Of a stretch of 64,000 bases of DNA, positions 33,986 to 42,227 are shown in pieces (position 1 is the stretch's first letter; every line of letters starts with the position of its first letter). Source of the DNA: Lentibacillus cibarius (lineage in GTDB: Bacteria; Bacillota; Bacilli; Bacillales; Amphibacillaceae). The notes below the pieces were generated by a model. The model did not search any database. It was not told the DNA's origin and worked only from the letters and a program-made list of their open reading frames with translations. Where the stretch lies: assembly GCF_005887555.1 (NCBI RefSeq), contig NZ_VCIA01000001.1, positions 1,302,001 through 1,366,000 of the forward strand, written 5' to 3'. The position numbers and the translations under genes are program-made.

Positions 33986-36514
33986 CTATTCAACATTAAC
34001 ATGGATAGATCTAGCTGCTTTAGCGTTTGTCTCACCTTCAGCAGTAAATCGTACAACTACTGTACCTTCATCACTAGACTCAAATCCAGTAATTTCACTA
34101 GCATCATCATCATAGTTCTTTGCAAGCTCAATATTATCCGAATCCGAATCATTTACAAATTGAGCATTGTCAAAGTCATTTGATAGGACGTCAATTGTGC
34201 CGAGCGTAATGTCGTCCTCGTCATCGACATCGATATAAGCTACCACATCACCGTTGTCTACTTCATATGCTACTGTACCTTCACTAGTAAGACTAACATT
34301 ATCTAGAATGTCGTCTTCAAGATTCAGTGTACCTGCAGAAGTAATTTCAATGTTTTCTTGGAAGGAAACATTGGAAACGGATGGAGTAGTATCTTCTACA
34401 GTAATGTCCATTTCGTAACGTACGACAGAACCTTCTTTAACTAGTACCTTAGCAGTTCCTTCAGACTCGGCTGTGACATTTATTTGTCCATCTTCACTGT
34501 CAGCAGTAATTACGTCGGTATTTGAAGATTCAACAGTATAGTCGCCTGAGGAGAAGTCATATCCTCCGATCTTAAGTCCAGACGCGTTATACTCATTTAA
34601 TGCCAACGTAACTTCCTTATCAGTGTCTAGTGGATTCAAGTCCAGTGTCGTGTCAGCAGCGTCTGAAGCCAATTCTAGTTGACGACTAGCTACTTCGGTA
34701 TCAGCATCAACAGTGACATCAATCGTACCAAGCACATCGCCAGCAGCATTGGTTACCTCTAGCGCACCGGTACCTTCATTTGTGTCATCCGCTTCTACAG
34801 TGAAGGTTCTTTTACCTTCAGCATCTGTGCTGTCTGTGTCAGGACCATTTGTTACAGCAAGGATTTGTTCGTTATCACTATTTTTAACGTTAGCGATATC
34901 CTTATCGAATCCTTTTACCGCATCGCCGAATTGGTCTGTAACCGTCAATTCAAAAGTATCTTCAGCGGAACTTACGAGACCAATCGTTTCTTTACTAAGT
35001 TCTGCGGATGTTGCTTCACGCTCTTCGTCAGAAACTGTTACCGTCACCTGCTCCTCAACATTTCCTGCTTCAATGGTGAATGTAACTTGACCGGCAGAAA
35101 CAGGCGTAATGTTACCATCTTCATCAATTAAAGCAACACTTTCGTCGGAAGAAGAGAAGTCAACTTGGGAATTAGTTCCGTTGATTTCTGCCTCGTCGCC
35201 GTTCTTGTATGTCACATCGAAATTATTTAGCGAAACTTTTTCATCTGTTACTGAGATAACGCCACCTTTGTTGACTACGTTAGTATCAAAAAGTAAATCA
35301 TAATCAGATATACTAGTTACGCTTGACGCATAGCTTTCAACGTTAACTTCCGTAAGATCTGATTCAATTGTAACGTCATCTTTGGTAACGACTACTTTAT
35401 ATTCGAATTGTTCTACACCAGAAAGCTTACTCTGATTCAATTCACCTGTCGATTTATTTGCTAACACATCTGTATTTGTGGATTGGAATTCGACGTCGTA
35501 TCCATTCTCAACTAATGTTGCTACATCAATGTTTTTGTCTGATTCGTTAATGGCAAATTCAAGGAACTGCTCATCCGTATCTTTGTCCACTGCGAGTGTG
35601 GTAGCAGTTACGGCGTTAACTTCCAGTCCTACAGTAAAGTCGACAGTTCTTTCAACTGTTTCTTCTCCTTGGTGAGCTACAACCGTTGCTGTATATTCAC
35701 CTTGTTTTAGTTTATCAGTTGTGAATGTGAAGTTACCTTCGTCATCCAAGTCAGCTTCAATGACATTTTCTTCGTCAAGGCTAATGGTAACTCTGTCCGC
35801 ACTCGTTACAGAACCATTGATGGTAGCAGTCAGGTCATTATTGCCAGCCGCATTTACCTTTTCAATTTCCAAAGTCGCCGGTTGCTCCACATTCAGCGCC
35901 CCATGCAGCATGGTCGCAAACGCACCACGGGAGATCTTTTCGCTTGGGTGGAAATCGTCCAAAGCAACTGTCAGCCCAAGATTAGCCAGTACTTGCACGT
36001 TGTCGGCGTGGGATTGGCTAACGTTATCCAGATTAACATCTACATCATCACCGCTGACATAGTCTTCCAGGCCAAGTCCGCTGACAAGTACGGAAGCCAT
36101 TTGCTCACGGCTGATCTCTTTACTTGGGTTGAATTTGCCATTGTTACCGGTAAAAGCACCCGCTTCTGTGACAGCGGCGATTTGTTCAGCGTACAGGCTG
36201 TCTGCATCAACGTCGTCATATGCTGACAATACGCTGTCAATGTCGGATGGCGTACCAAGGTCCAACGCATTTGCAAGCATAACAGCTACTTGTTGGCGAG
36301 TGACATTGTCATAAACGCCGAATGAGCCGTCTTCATAGCCGGCAACGATGCCTTGCTCGGCCAGGGCCATAATCCCGTCGTAGTGGGAGTCACCTTTTTG
36401 AACATCACTAAAATTTATTGAATCTGCTGAGACCACAGGAGCGACTGCCGCAACTGCAGCGGTTGCTGCCATAGATGACACAGCGATATTGCGAATCTTT
36501 TTCGTATTAGACAT
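33986..36514 (-). CDS. S-layer protein with N-terminal SLH trio
   Basis: 842 residues. ATG 36514 follows AGGAGGAAAC; the longer frame to 36601 is leader sequence. Signal peptide with Ala-rich core (SSMAATAAVAAVAPVVSA), SLH trio at about 32-205 (FSDVQKGDSHYDGIMALAEQ, FNPSKEISREQMASVLVSGL, FHPSEKISRGAFATMLHGAL), then about 630 residues of beta-rich, very acidic sequence with Ig-like parts, including one Big_2-like module near 430-520. There are almost no Cys. Length, acidity, lack of enzyme motifs, a strong terminator and a long leader all point to the main S-layer subunit, anchored to pyruvylated polymer and probably exported by SecA2. The crystal-forming role is inference. Confidence 0.87.
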   Translation of the reverse strand: MSNTKKIRNIAVSSMAATAAVAAVAPVVSADSINFSDVQKGDSHYDGIMALAEQGIVAGYEDGSFGVYDNVTRQQVAVMLANALDLGTPSDIDSVLSAYDDVDADSLYAEQIAAVTEAGAFTGNNGKFNPSKEISREQMASVLVSGLGLEDYVSGDDVDVNLDNVSQSHADNVQVLANLGLTVALDDFHPSEKISRGAFATMLHGALNVEQPATLEIEKVNAAGNNDLTATINGSVTSADRVTISLDEENVIEADLDDEGNFTFTTDKLKQGEYTATVVAHQGEETVERTVDFTVGLEVNAVTATTLAVDKDTDEQFLEFAINESDKNIDVATLVENGYDVEFQSTNTDVLANKSTGELNQSKLSGVEQFEYKVVVTKDDVTIESDLTEVNVESYASSVTSISDYDLLFDTNVVNKGGVISVTDEKVSLNNFDVTYKNGDEAEINGTNSQVDFSSSDESVALIDEDGNITPVSAGQVTFTIEAGNVEEQVTVTVSDEEREATSAELSKETIGLVSSAEDTFELTVTDQFGDAVKGFDKDIANVKNSDNEQILAVTNGPDTDSTDAEGKRTFTVEADDTNEGTGALEVTNAAGDVLGTIDVTVDADTEVASRQLELASDAADTTLDLNPLDTDKEVTLALNEYNASGLKIGGYDFSSGDYTVESSNTDVITADSEDGQINVTAESEGTAKVLVKEGSVVRYEMDITVEDTTPSVSNVSFQENIEITSAGTLNLEDDILDNVSLTSEGTVAYEVDNGDVVAYIDVDDEDDITLGTIDVLSNDFDNAQFVNDSDSDNIELAKNYDDDASEITGFESSDEGTVVVRFTAEGETNAKAARSIHVNVE

Positions 36515-36590
36515 GCTTTGTTTCCTCCTAGCGTTTTTCCCCGTAAGTATAGGGGGCTTCATGTATGTCCCCACTAGTGCGAGGCATAGA

Positions 36591-36620
36591 ATCATAGACA
36601 CATTCTATACTAGCATACAA
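36591..36620 (-). promoter_or_regulatory. candidate promoter of the S-layer gene
   Basis: Minus strand TTGTAT (36615-36620), 18-nt spacer, TATGAT (36591-36596), giving a leader of about 70 nt. The AT-rich stretch upstream to 36660 could hold further promoters, as S-layer genes often have more than one. Confidence 0.35.
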
Positions 36621-36664
36621 ATATAACTATATCATATACATAATAGTAGATACATAGGTAAAAC

Positions 36665-36783
36665 GTGCCAGGCACCGACGACAGAGTGCCAGGCACCGAA
36701 ACAATTCTGAATTGAGCGAATTATTGAAGTGCCAGGCACTTTGACAATTCTGAATCGCGCGAATTATCAAAGTGCCTGGCACC
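36665..36783. repeat. REP cluster h (four units)
   Basis: Three GTGCCAGGCAC units and one GTGCCTGGCAC with AATTCTGAATT spacers and a repeated GCGAATTAT(T/C) insert, between the S-layer promoter and the gene ending at 36796. Confidence 0.85.
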
Positions 36784-36795
36784 GACACAACCCAA

Positions 36796-38424
36796 TCACC
36801 TCAGCAGTTCCTTGGCTTCCGGTGATAGGGTGATATCGTTGCGATTTAAGTAGTTGGCTTTTGATTCAATTAGCATTTCTAGCGTGTCTGTCTGGCTGGC
36901 ATCTATTTTTTTCCACAATTCCACAGCCTTCAGCATATCCGTCAGGGTCAGATTCGTATAATCTTCACCCTGGAACGTGTGGTCCGGATTGATTTGATAC
37001 CATGTGTCGCCTTCGTCTGTCAGCCACTGTTCTCCGAGTTCATTGATGCCATTTTGTATCTTTTTTGCCGTATCCAAATACTTCTCGTTACCCGTGCTGT
37101 TGTATGTCTCCAGCAGCAGGTTCATTCCGCCAATTACATGGTTTAGCGAACTATGTGTAATCGGTGCGTCTTCACCATATTTAAAGTAATCACTAATGAG
37201 ATACGCATCGTCGCCGACTTCAATGACCTGCCCTGTTTCCATCTGATTGACCAATAAATCCGCATAATTGGTCAGCGCATCCTTTATTTCCGGAATACCT
37301 AATATTTCGCCGGTTTCTTCAAGGAATAAGGCAACCCCTTCATTATGCCGGGTATCGACGTATGGTGCCTTCATATCGTACACGCGATTTAGCCAGCCAT
37401 TTGTATATTCCGTTTCCCAAAATGCTTTATCACCTTTAAAAATTTCCAAATTGGCAACGGAATTCAGCAGCAGATCATAATGGTAGCGTTCCTCGGTTTC
37501 CTTATACCGTTTAAGAACTTCATCTTCCCGGACAATCAATAGATTCCGTCCGTATTGCAGTTCTGATTCAGGCGTCGGTTCAGCGGTTCGTACCACTTTT
37601 TTGTAGGGACCTTTTGCCGTATACCAATTGTTATTTTTATACTTCTTAACGTTGTACTTGCGAATCCAGTCCTGATACGACTCGTTCGATGAAAACAATC
37701 GCTCATCAGAATACAGCAGCCAATGATCAATAATATCTTTCCCGTCTGAATCCATATCCATCTGAAGTGTCATCCCGTCCAGCTTCACATCAATATCCAA
37801 ATCCTGGTTCTCAGATAGAAGCTTTCTTAGTTTACTTTTTTGCCCATTTTCATACGTTTTTGTTATGTCTTTTGACTGGTATTTTTTACCGACCATCAGA
37901 TTGGAGTGAAATTCATCCCCTTTGTAAGTCGTGACCAAACCGAGCGGACTAGTAGTCAAATCCGCTTTGATATCTTCACTAATTCTGGGACCGGTTTTAT
38001 ATTGACTAAAAGATTGCAAAGAATAGTAACTGGTATCCGCTATGGGAACTGTTACAGATACTTCAAGGTCCTCGTCACTTTTGTTTTCCAATGTTGTAAA
38101 TAAAAACTGATCCCCGTTATCGACAGTTCGTTTGGTCACATTAAAATTCGACACAGGATCGGTGCCAATTTCATAAGTGTAAGTGACATCATGGATACGA
38201 TCCACATAATCCTGTTCCGTTGTTTCAACAAAAGCTATCTCGTGTTCGGTTTCCGTCGTAATCGCCATATTCCATGTTTCATGCTCATCGGGAAGTTGTG
38301 CCTCGCGTTGTAGCGGAGATTCCTCTTCCTCTTCCGTTTCACTAAAGTCATATGTGTACAAGCCCGAACCAACTGCGAGCGCGACACCTACCCCTACCAT
38401 CACAATCAAACCTCTTCTGTTCAA
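36796..38424 (-). CDS. membrane-anchored extracellular protein of unknown function
   Basis: About 542 residues. The best start is TTG 38424 (AAGGGGAG 10 nt upstream); the ATG at 38460 lies in a REP element. An N-terminal membrane anchor (RRGLIVMVGVGVALAVGSGL) is followed by an acidic linker and a beta-rich half (about 50-260). A C-terminal helical half (about 300-530) carries YDMKAPYVDTRHNEGVALFL, SSLNHVIGGMNLLLETYNST and GDTWYQINPDHTFQGEDYTN, giving an alpha/alpha-barrel impression like glucuronyl C5-epimerase C-terminal or other polysaccharide-acting proteins. I do not recognise a named family. It follows a deacetylase remnant on the same strand, so a wall or exopolysaccharide role is a guess. 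Confidence 0.6.
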   Translation of the reverse strand: MNRRGLIVMVGVGVALAVGSGLYTYDFSETEEEEESPLQREAQLPDEHETWNMAITTETEHEIAFVETTEQDYVDRIHDVTYTYEIGTDPVSNFNVTKRTVDNGDQFLFTTLENKSDEDLEVSVTVPIADTSYYSLQSFSQYKTGPRISEDIKADLTTSPLGLVTTYKGDEFHSNLMVGKKYQSKDITKTYENGQKSKLRKLLSENQDLDIDVKLDGMTLQMDMDSDGKDIIDHWLLYSDERLFSSNESYQDWIRKYNVKKYKNNNWYTAKGPYKKVVRTAEPTPESELQYGRNLLIVREDEVLKRYKETEERYHYDLLLNSVANLEIFKGDKAFWETEYTNGWLNRVYDMKAPYVDTRHNEGVALFLEETGEILGIPEIKDALTNYADLLVNQMETGQVIEVGDDAYLISDYFKYGEDAPITHSSLNHVIGGMNLLLETYNSTGNEKYLDTAKKIQNGINELGEQWLTDEGDTWYQINPDHTFQGEDYTNLTLTDMLKAVELWKKIDASQTDTLEMLIESKANYLNRNDITLSPEAKELLR

Positions 38425-38448
38425 CCCTGTGTTACTCCCCTTTCGAGC

Positions 38449-38552
38449 AGTGCCAGGCACCTAGATAATTCTGAATTGTTGCAGTGCCAGGTGTTGCAGT
38501 GCCAGGCACCCCGACAATTCTGAATTGCTTGAATTGTCAAAGTGCCTGGCAC
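38449..38552. repeat. REP cluster i interrupting a deacetylase gene
   Basis: Three or four units (GTGCCAGGCAC, a partial GTGCCAGGTG, GTGCCAGGCAC, GTGCCTGGCAC) run into the coding frame of the gene upstream. Confidence 0.83.
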
Positions 38553-38817
38553 CTATTGCATGGCTTGGTATAACCGTGTGATAGCCGTTTTCTGCCAAAT
38601 ATTTCATTTGCTTTTCAAAACTAGCTTTCGTGATATAGCTGGAATTATTAGGATGTAACTGTTTTTCCTCCTCCGTCAACAGACCGTGATACATGAGAAC
38701 AGGAATCTGTGTCGCCGGATCAGCCACATCACCCTCAGCTGCATAAGCGATTCTTGGCACCAACACAATAAGTGCGAGCAATATTGTTGACAAACCAACA
38801 ATGATGTTTCTTCTCAT
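38461..38817 (-). pseudogene. polysaccharide deacetylase, N-terminal remnant ending in REP sequence
   Basis: A signal peptide (MRRNIIVGLSTILLALIVLV) is followed by PATQIPVLMYHGLLTEEE and KASFEKQMKYLAENGYHTV, the standard start of a NodB-type deacetylase (the MYHGL metal-site strand). After about 88 residues the sequence changes to IGARHFDNSSNSELSGCLAL and so on, which is translated REP repeat, and then stops. The rest of the NodB domain is missing from the window. Whether the REP expansion caused or followed the loss is not shown. The following gene (36796-38424) may have belonged to the same transcript. Confidence 0.8.
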
Positions 38818-38907
38818 ATTTACCCCCTATTATTACAAAAAAAGTTTCAGATATACTATACCACATTGGTGATAAAATGGGTTCGTATATTAGTAGAAAT
38901 TGTGCGG

Positions 38908-38988
38908 GTGCCAGGCACTGGAACAATTCAGAATTGTGCGGGTGCCAGGCACCGAGACAATTCTGAATATTCGAAGTGCCTGGCACCT
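38908..38988. repeat. REP cluster j (three units)
   Basis: GTGCCAGGCAC, GTGCCAGGCAC, GTGCCTGGCAC with CAATTC(A/T)GAAT spacers. The gap 38818-39120 holds this cluster and the promoter areas of the two divergent genes, nothing else visible. Confidence 0.83.
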
Positions 38989-39120
38989 GTATAAACTACT
39001 TTGAACACGGATAACATGAGAGTAAGAATAAGGATACTTGGGCAATTTTTCCTTGAACATTTTTGGATTTTCGAGCATAATTAATAAGGTATCTATCTTA
39101 GACGCGAGGTGCTTTAAACT

Positions 39121-40116
39121 ATGAGCAAGTATCAAAGAAATGAGCCTTGTCCATGCGGCAGTGGGAAAAAGTATAAAAAATGCTGCGGAGCTTTTAACAT
39201 AACCGATTTTAGTTCCGAAGTGATAAACGGAGAGTTGGACCGTTTACACCAACAGTTCGTTTCTTTCGCAATGAATAAACACAGCCAAACAATCGATGAA
39301 CAAATGACACGCTTTACTAAATCCGACTATGATAATGAAGATATGAATGAAATCTATAAGACCGGATTAATGATTTGGATTTTATTGAACGTTGCCTGCC
39401 TTCAAGGTGGACAAACCATATTTGATGCTTTTTTCCAAGCGTACCGTAATAGAATAAAGCATCAAGCACAACATATTTTTCGCCAATGGCCAAATGCTGT
39501 ACCATCCGTCTATGAAGTATTAGGCGTTGATCAGGCGTCCGGACAATTATCTGCCAAAGAACTGCTGACAGATAAAACATATCCTATCCCGACCGCAGAA
39601 GGGGAAACTTTCATGGAAGGAAGCCTAATCATCGGGACACTGGTGCCATATGCCGACCGTTATAACTTCTTTTACAGTATGATTAAGCTATATTCTTATG
39701 ATAAGGAAAACGTAATGGAATTATTAAGGCACTATGCCGCGAAAGACGATGGTCTAAATACACATTTCCCTGCCTTTTTAACCGATGCCCTTCTTCATGA
39801 AGCCGACTCAGACGAACATCAACAGCATGATCGCGTTGTCCAGCTGTTCGCTAACCATATGGTGGACAAAGGTTTTTCAGATGAAGTCATTCTGAAAGGT
39901 ATAGACCTGTGGAACAAATATTGCAAACAAGAGACCCCTTCATTCGTCAAAAGCGAATCATACGCAGCAGCCTTAGAGTATTTCGTGCAAAAAACCGTCT
40001 TAAATAATACAGCGATGACACAAGGGCAAGTAGCGAGTGAATACGGTGCTTCCCATGGAACAGTTTCCACCCATTACCGGAAATTATCACAGACCCTGGC
40101 AGATACGAAGCAGTAA
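39121..40116 (+). CDS. SEC-C motif protein with C-terminal helix-turn-helix
   Basis: 331 residues. The SEC-C zinc motif is at the N-terminus (PCPCGSGKKYKKCCG, residues 9-23), the same motif that ends housekeeping SecA and occurs in many unrelated proteins. The middle is all-helical without a known domain. The end (about 300-325) reads MTQGQVASEYGASHGTVSTH, a helix-turn-helix as in sigma/LuxR-like regulators. GAGGTG precedes the ATG and a terminator follows. Zinc binding and DNA binding are inferred from motifs; the biological role is unknown. It is not a SecA2 part, though it sits in an S-layer region. Confidence 0.75.
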   Translation: MSKYQRNEPCPCGSGKKYKKCCGAFNITDFSSEVINGELDRLHQQFVSFAMNKHSQTIDEQMTRFTKSDYDNEDMNEIYKTGLMIWILLNVACLQGGQTIFDAFFQAYRNRIKHQAQHIFRQWPNAVPSVYEVLGVDQASGQLSAKELLTDKTYPIPTAEGETFMEGSLIIGTLVPYADRYNFFYSMIKLYSYDKENVMELLRHYAAKDDGLNTHFPAFLTDALLHEADSDEHQQHDRVVQLFANHMVDKGFSDEVILKGIDLWNKYCKQETPSFVKSESYAAALEYFVQKTVLNNTAMTQGQVASEYGASHGTVSTHYRKLSQTLADTKQ

Positions 40117-40136
40117 TTGAGAAGCGATAAAACAAA

Positions 40137-40198
40137 GAAAAATCCGAACGATGATTCAACATTTTTCCGTTAAATTTGAATCAGTTCGGATTTTTTTA
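40137..40198 (+). terminator. terminator of the SEC-C gene
   Basis: Long stem AAAAATCCGAAC..TGATTCAA / TTGAATCA..GTTCGGATTTTT, then T-run. Confidence 0.75.
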
Positions 40199-40251
40199 TG
40201 AAAAGAGAAAGCGTATTTTTCCGTAGGGTCGTTTAAACTTATCCCAATATA

Positions 40252-42008
40252 TTAGTTTTGCTCTGACTTGAAAAGAAAGGTTGCGAATTGACCGCGTGTG
40301 ACGGCTTCATTCGGCCGGAAGTCTTCCAGCTGGTTCGTAATGCCGAGATTGGCAAGTGTCTGAACACTGTCTCGGTGCGACGGAGCCACATTTGACAGGT
40401 TAATGTCTACATCTTCTCCCTTACTTTCCAATTCAAATGCACTTACTAGCGTGGACGCCATTTGCTGCCGGGTCAACTTTTTCTCCGGCATATAGCGGCC
40501 GTCACTACCGTTGAAAATCTCTGCCTGGCCTGCTGCAGCTATATATGCTGCATAATGGTCATCAGGTTCAATGTCATCAAAATAGTCCGTGACTGCTGAT
40601 TTATCCGGCTTGTCCAGCCCCAGCACGCTTGTGAACATGATGGCGGCATGTGGGCGAGTCAATTTTTTCGCAACACCGAACGATCCATCCTCATACCCTT
40701 GAATGCCTTGTCCTGTCAACCATTCGATGCCGTCTGCGTGCGTGGTGTCCAGGTTCACATCCGTATACAGGTAATACGGTTTCTCTGCTGTAGATACTGC
40801 CATCAACACCGATGAGACGCCTCGCTGCCGCCCGTCAGATGGTCGGTTCGCCACCTTCACTGAATCATAGCCCGGATAACGAACGGCCATGGTTGTCGAT
40901 CCACCTCCATCCAAATTCAGCGCCCGATCGGCACCCAGTTGGACGGCATACGCGGCAAGTTCCGACAACGTCATGCCTTTCGCATAGCCGGATTGTCGTC
41001 CGTCAGCTGTTATGAAAAACACCTTTTCACCGGATTCATCAATCGCGATTGCGGTTCTAGGTGCTTTCATTCTAGCACGCCTGCTGTCCGGATTCATCGA
41101 CAAGTTGACTTGTCCATCCTTACAAGCATTGGTCCGCTCGCCATCATAAAGGATGAATCTTTCCATTTGTCATCAATGTCAACTTCAAAGGAAACCTCAT
41201 CACCGATTTCCATATCCGCAAGTTGTTCCAAACCTTTCCCGTGACCGGACAGGACGAACCCGTTTTCCGGTATTTCGGAGCTTTTTGTTTCACCGTATGG
41301 ACGCACGGCCGCTACCTTACCCCTATAGGCTGATCCAAATTCAAGAACCGGTTTTCTCTGTGTTGCTACAACAACCTCGGTACCATATTCATTCGTACTG
41401 GTCGTCCTACCGCCAAACGCTGACGTATATAGTGTCACACTATCTTCCAGCCGAGCTCTGTTCGCGGTCGCTAATTCAAATTTTTCCCCTTGATATGTAT
41501 AGTTAAGCTCCAGCTGATAATCGTCAATCATTCCGTTGCCGTGTTCATTTATACCAAAAGCAATCGGCTCATTGACATAGTTATTTCGATCATCCGATAC
41601 TTGTTGTCCCCCAAAAGTTAGTTTATTATCTTTGGAAATAAGATACATGGGGATTCTCGGGCCTACATGGTAAAATGATGCGTTCATCGCGCTGACAACA
41701 CGATGATCGTTGCTGTGATAATTGAGAGCCAGTGATGTGGTCGTCAACAACTTATTCAGCCCTTCCGGAAATCCAATCTCTACCGATGTATTCTTATCAC
41801 TCGTGTCAATCTCCGTAACGCGCAGTGCCTGGTTATCCGACGAATTGGAGATACGGATATCCTTGTAGTTCACCCCTTCTGAAACTTGAAACTGATTGTG
41901 AACATTTTCCGATGCCTCTGCCTTTCCAGGTATACCAAAAGCAACCGCCCACAGCACTAAAACTGCCGCCTGCGTAAATAAAATCCCCTTCATTCTCTGT
42001 CTCGTCAT
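40252..42008 (-). pseudogene. SLH-anchored phosphodiester glycosidase (NAGPA family), frameshifted
   Basis: The first frame (ATG 42008, GGAGGAG upstream) has a signal peptide and the N-terminal NAGPA half (SAMNASFYHVGPRIPMYLI) up to ASGPMLVR, then ends. The second frame, from about 41117, continues DGQVNLSMNPDSRRARMKAP, RTAIAIDESGEKVFFITADG, LNLDGGGSTTMAV, then an S-layer-type SLH trio to the stop at 40252. One A is missing near 41116-41123: GTAAAGGATGGA would restore the frame. The intact protein would be about 585 residues. NAGPA-type enzymes remove GlcNAc or related groups from phosphodiesters, fitting teichoic acid editing at the wall (inference). Confidence 0.85.
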
Positions 42009-42085
42009 TCTAATATATCTCCTCCGTATAGTAGATTAAAAGTCAATTATACTACTAAACTCGGAAAAGCGCCAGACGGAAAAGG

Positions 42086-42165
42086 GTGCCAGGCACTTCG
42101 AATATTCTGAATTGTTTTGGTGCCTGGCACTGCGAGGATTCTGAATTATTAAAGTGCCTGGCACC
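42086..42165. repeat. REP cluster k (three units)
   Basis: GTGCCAGGCAC then two GTGCCTGGCAC with ATTCTGAATT spacers, between the glycosidase promoter area and the next terminator. Confidence 0.84.
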
Positions 42166-42176
42166 AAAAACCAAAA

Positions 42177-42212
42177 ACACCTGCCCGGTCACGTGATTGG
42201 GCAGGTGTTTCG
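42177..42212. terminator. terminator of the SLH-DUF6612-like gene
   Basis: Stem ACACCTGCCC / GGGCAGGTGT, loop of about 12 nt, A-rich side forming the T-run on the minus strand. Confidence 0.8.
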
Positions 42213-42227
42213 CATTGTATTCTTTTA

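Noticed and set aside
33709..34056. N-terminal extension of the lytic transglycosylase
   Set aside because: The 116 extra codons are REP and terminator sequence; a proper signal peptide with its own ribosome site starts at 33708.
39129..39189. SEC-C gene as the missing tail of SecA2
   Set aside because: The zinc motif is at the N-terminus of a separate 331-residue protein with a helix-turn-helix end; SecA2 proteins often lack the tail naturally.
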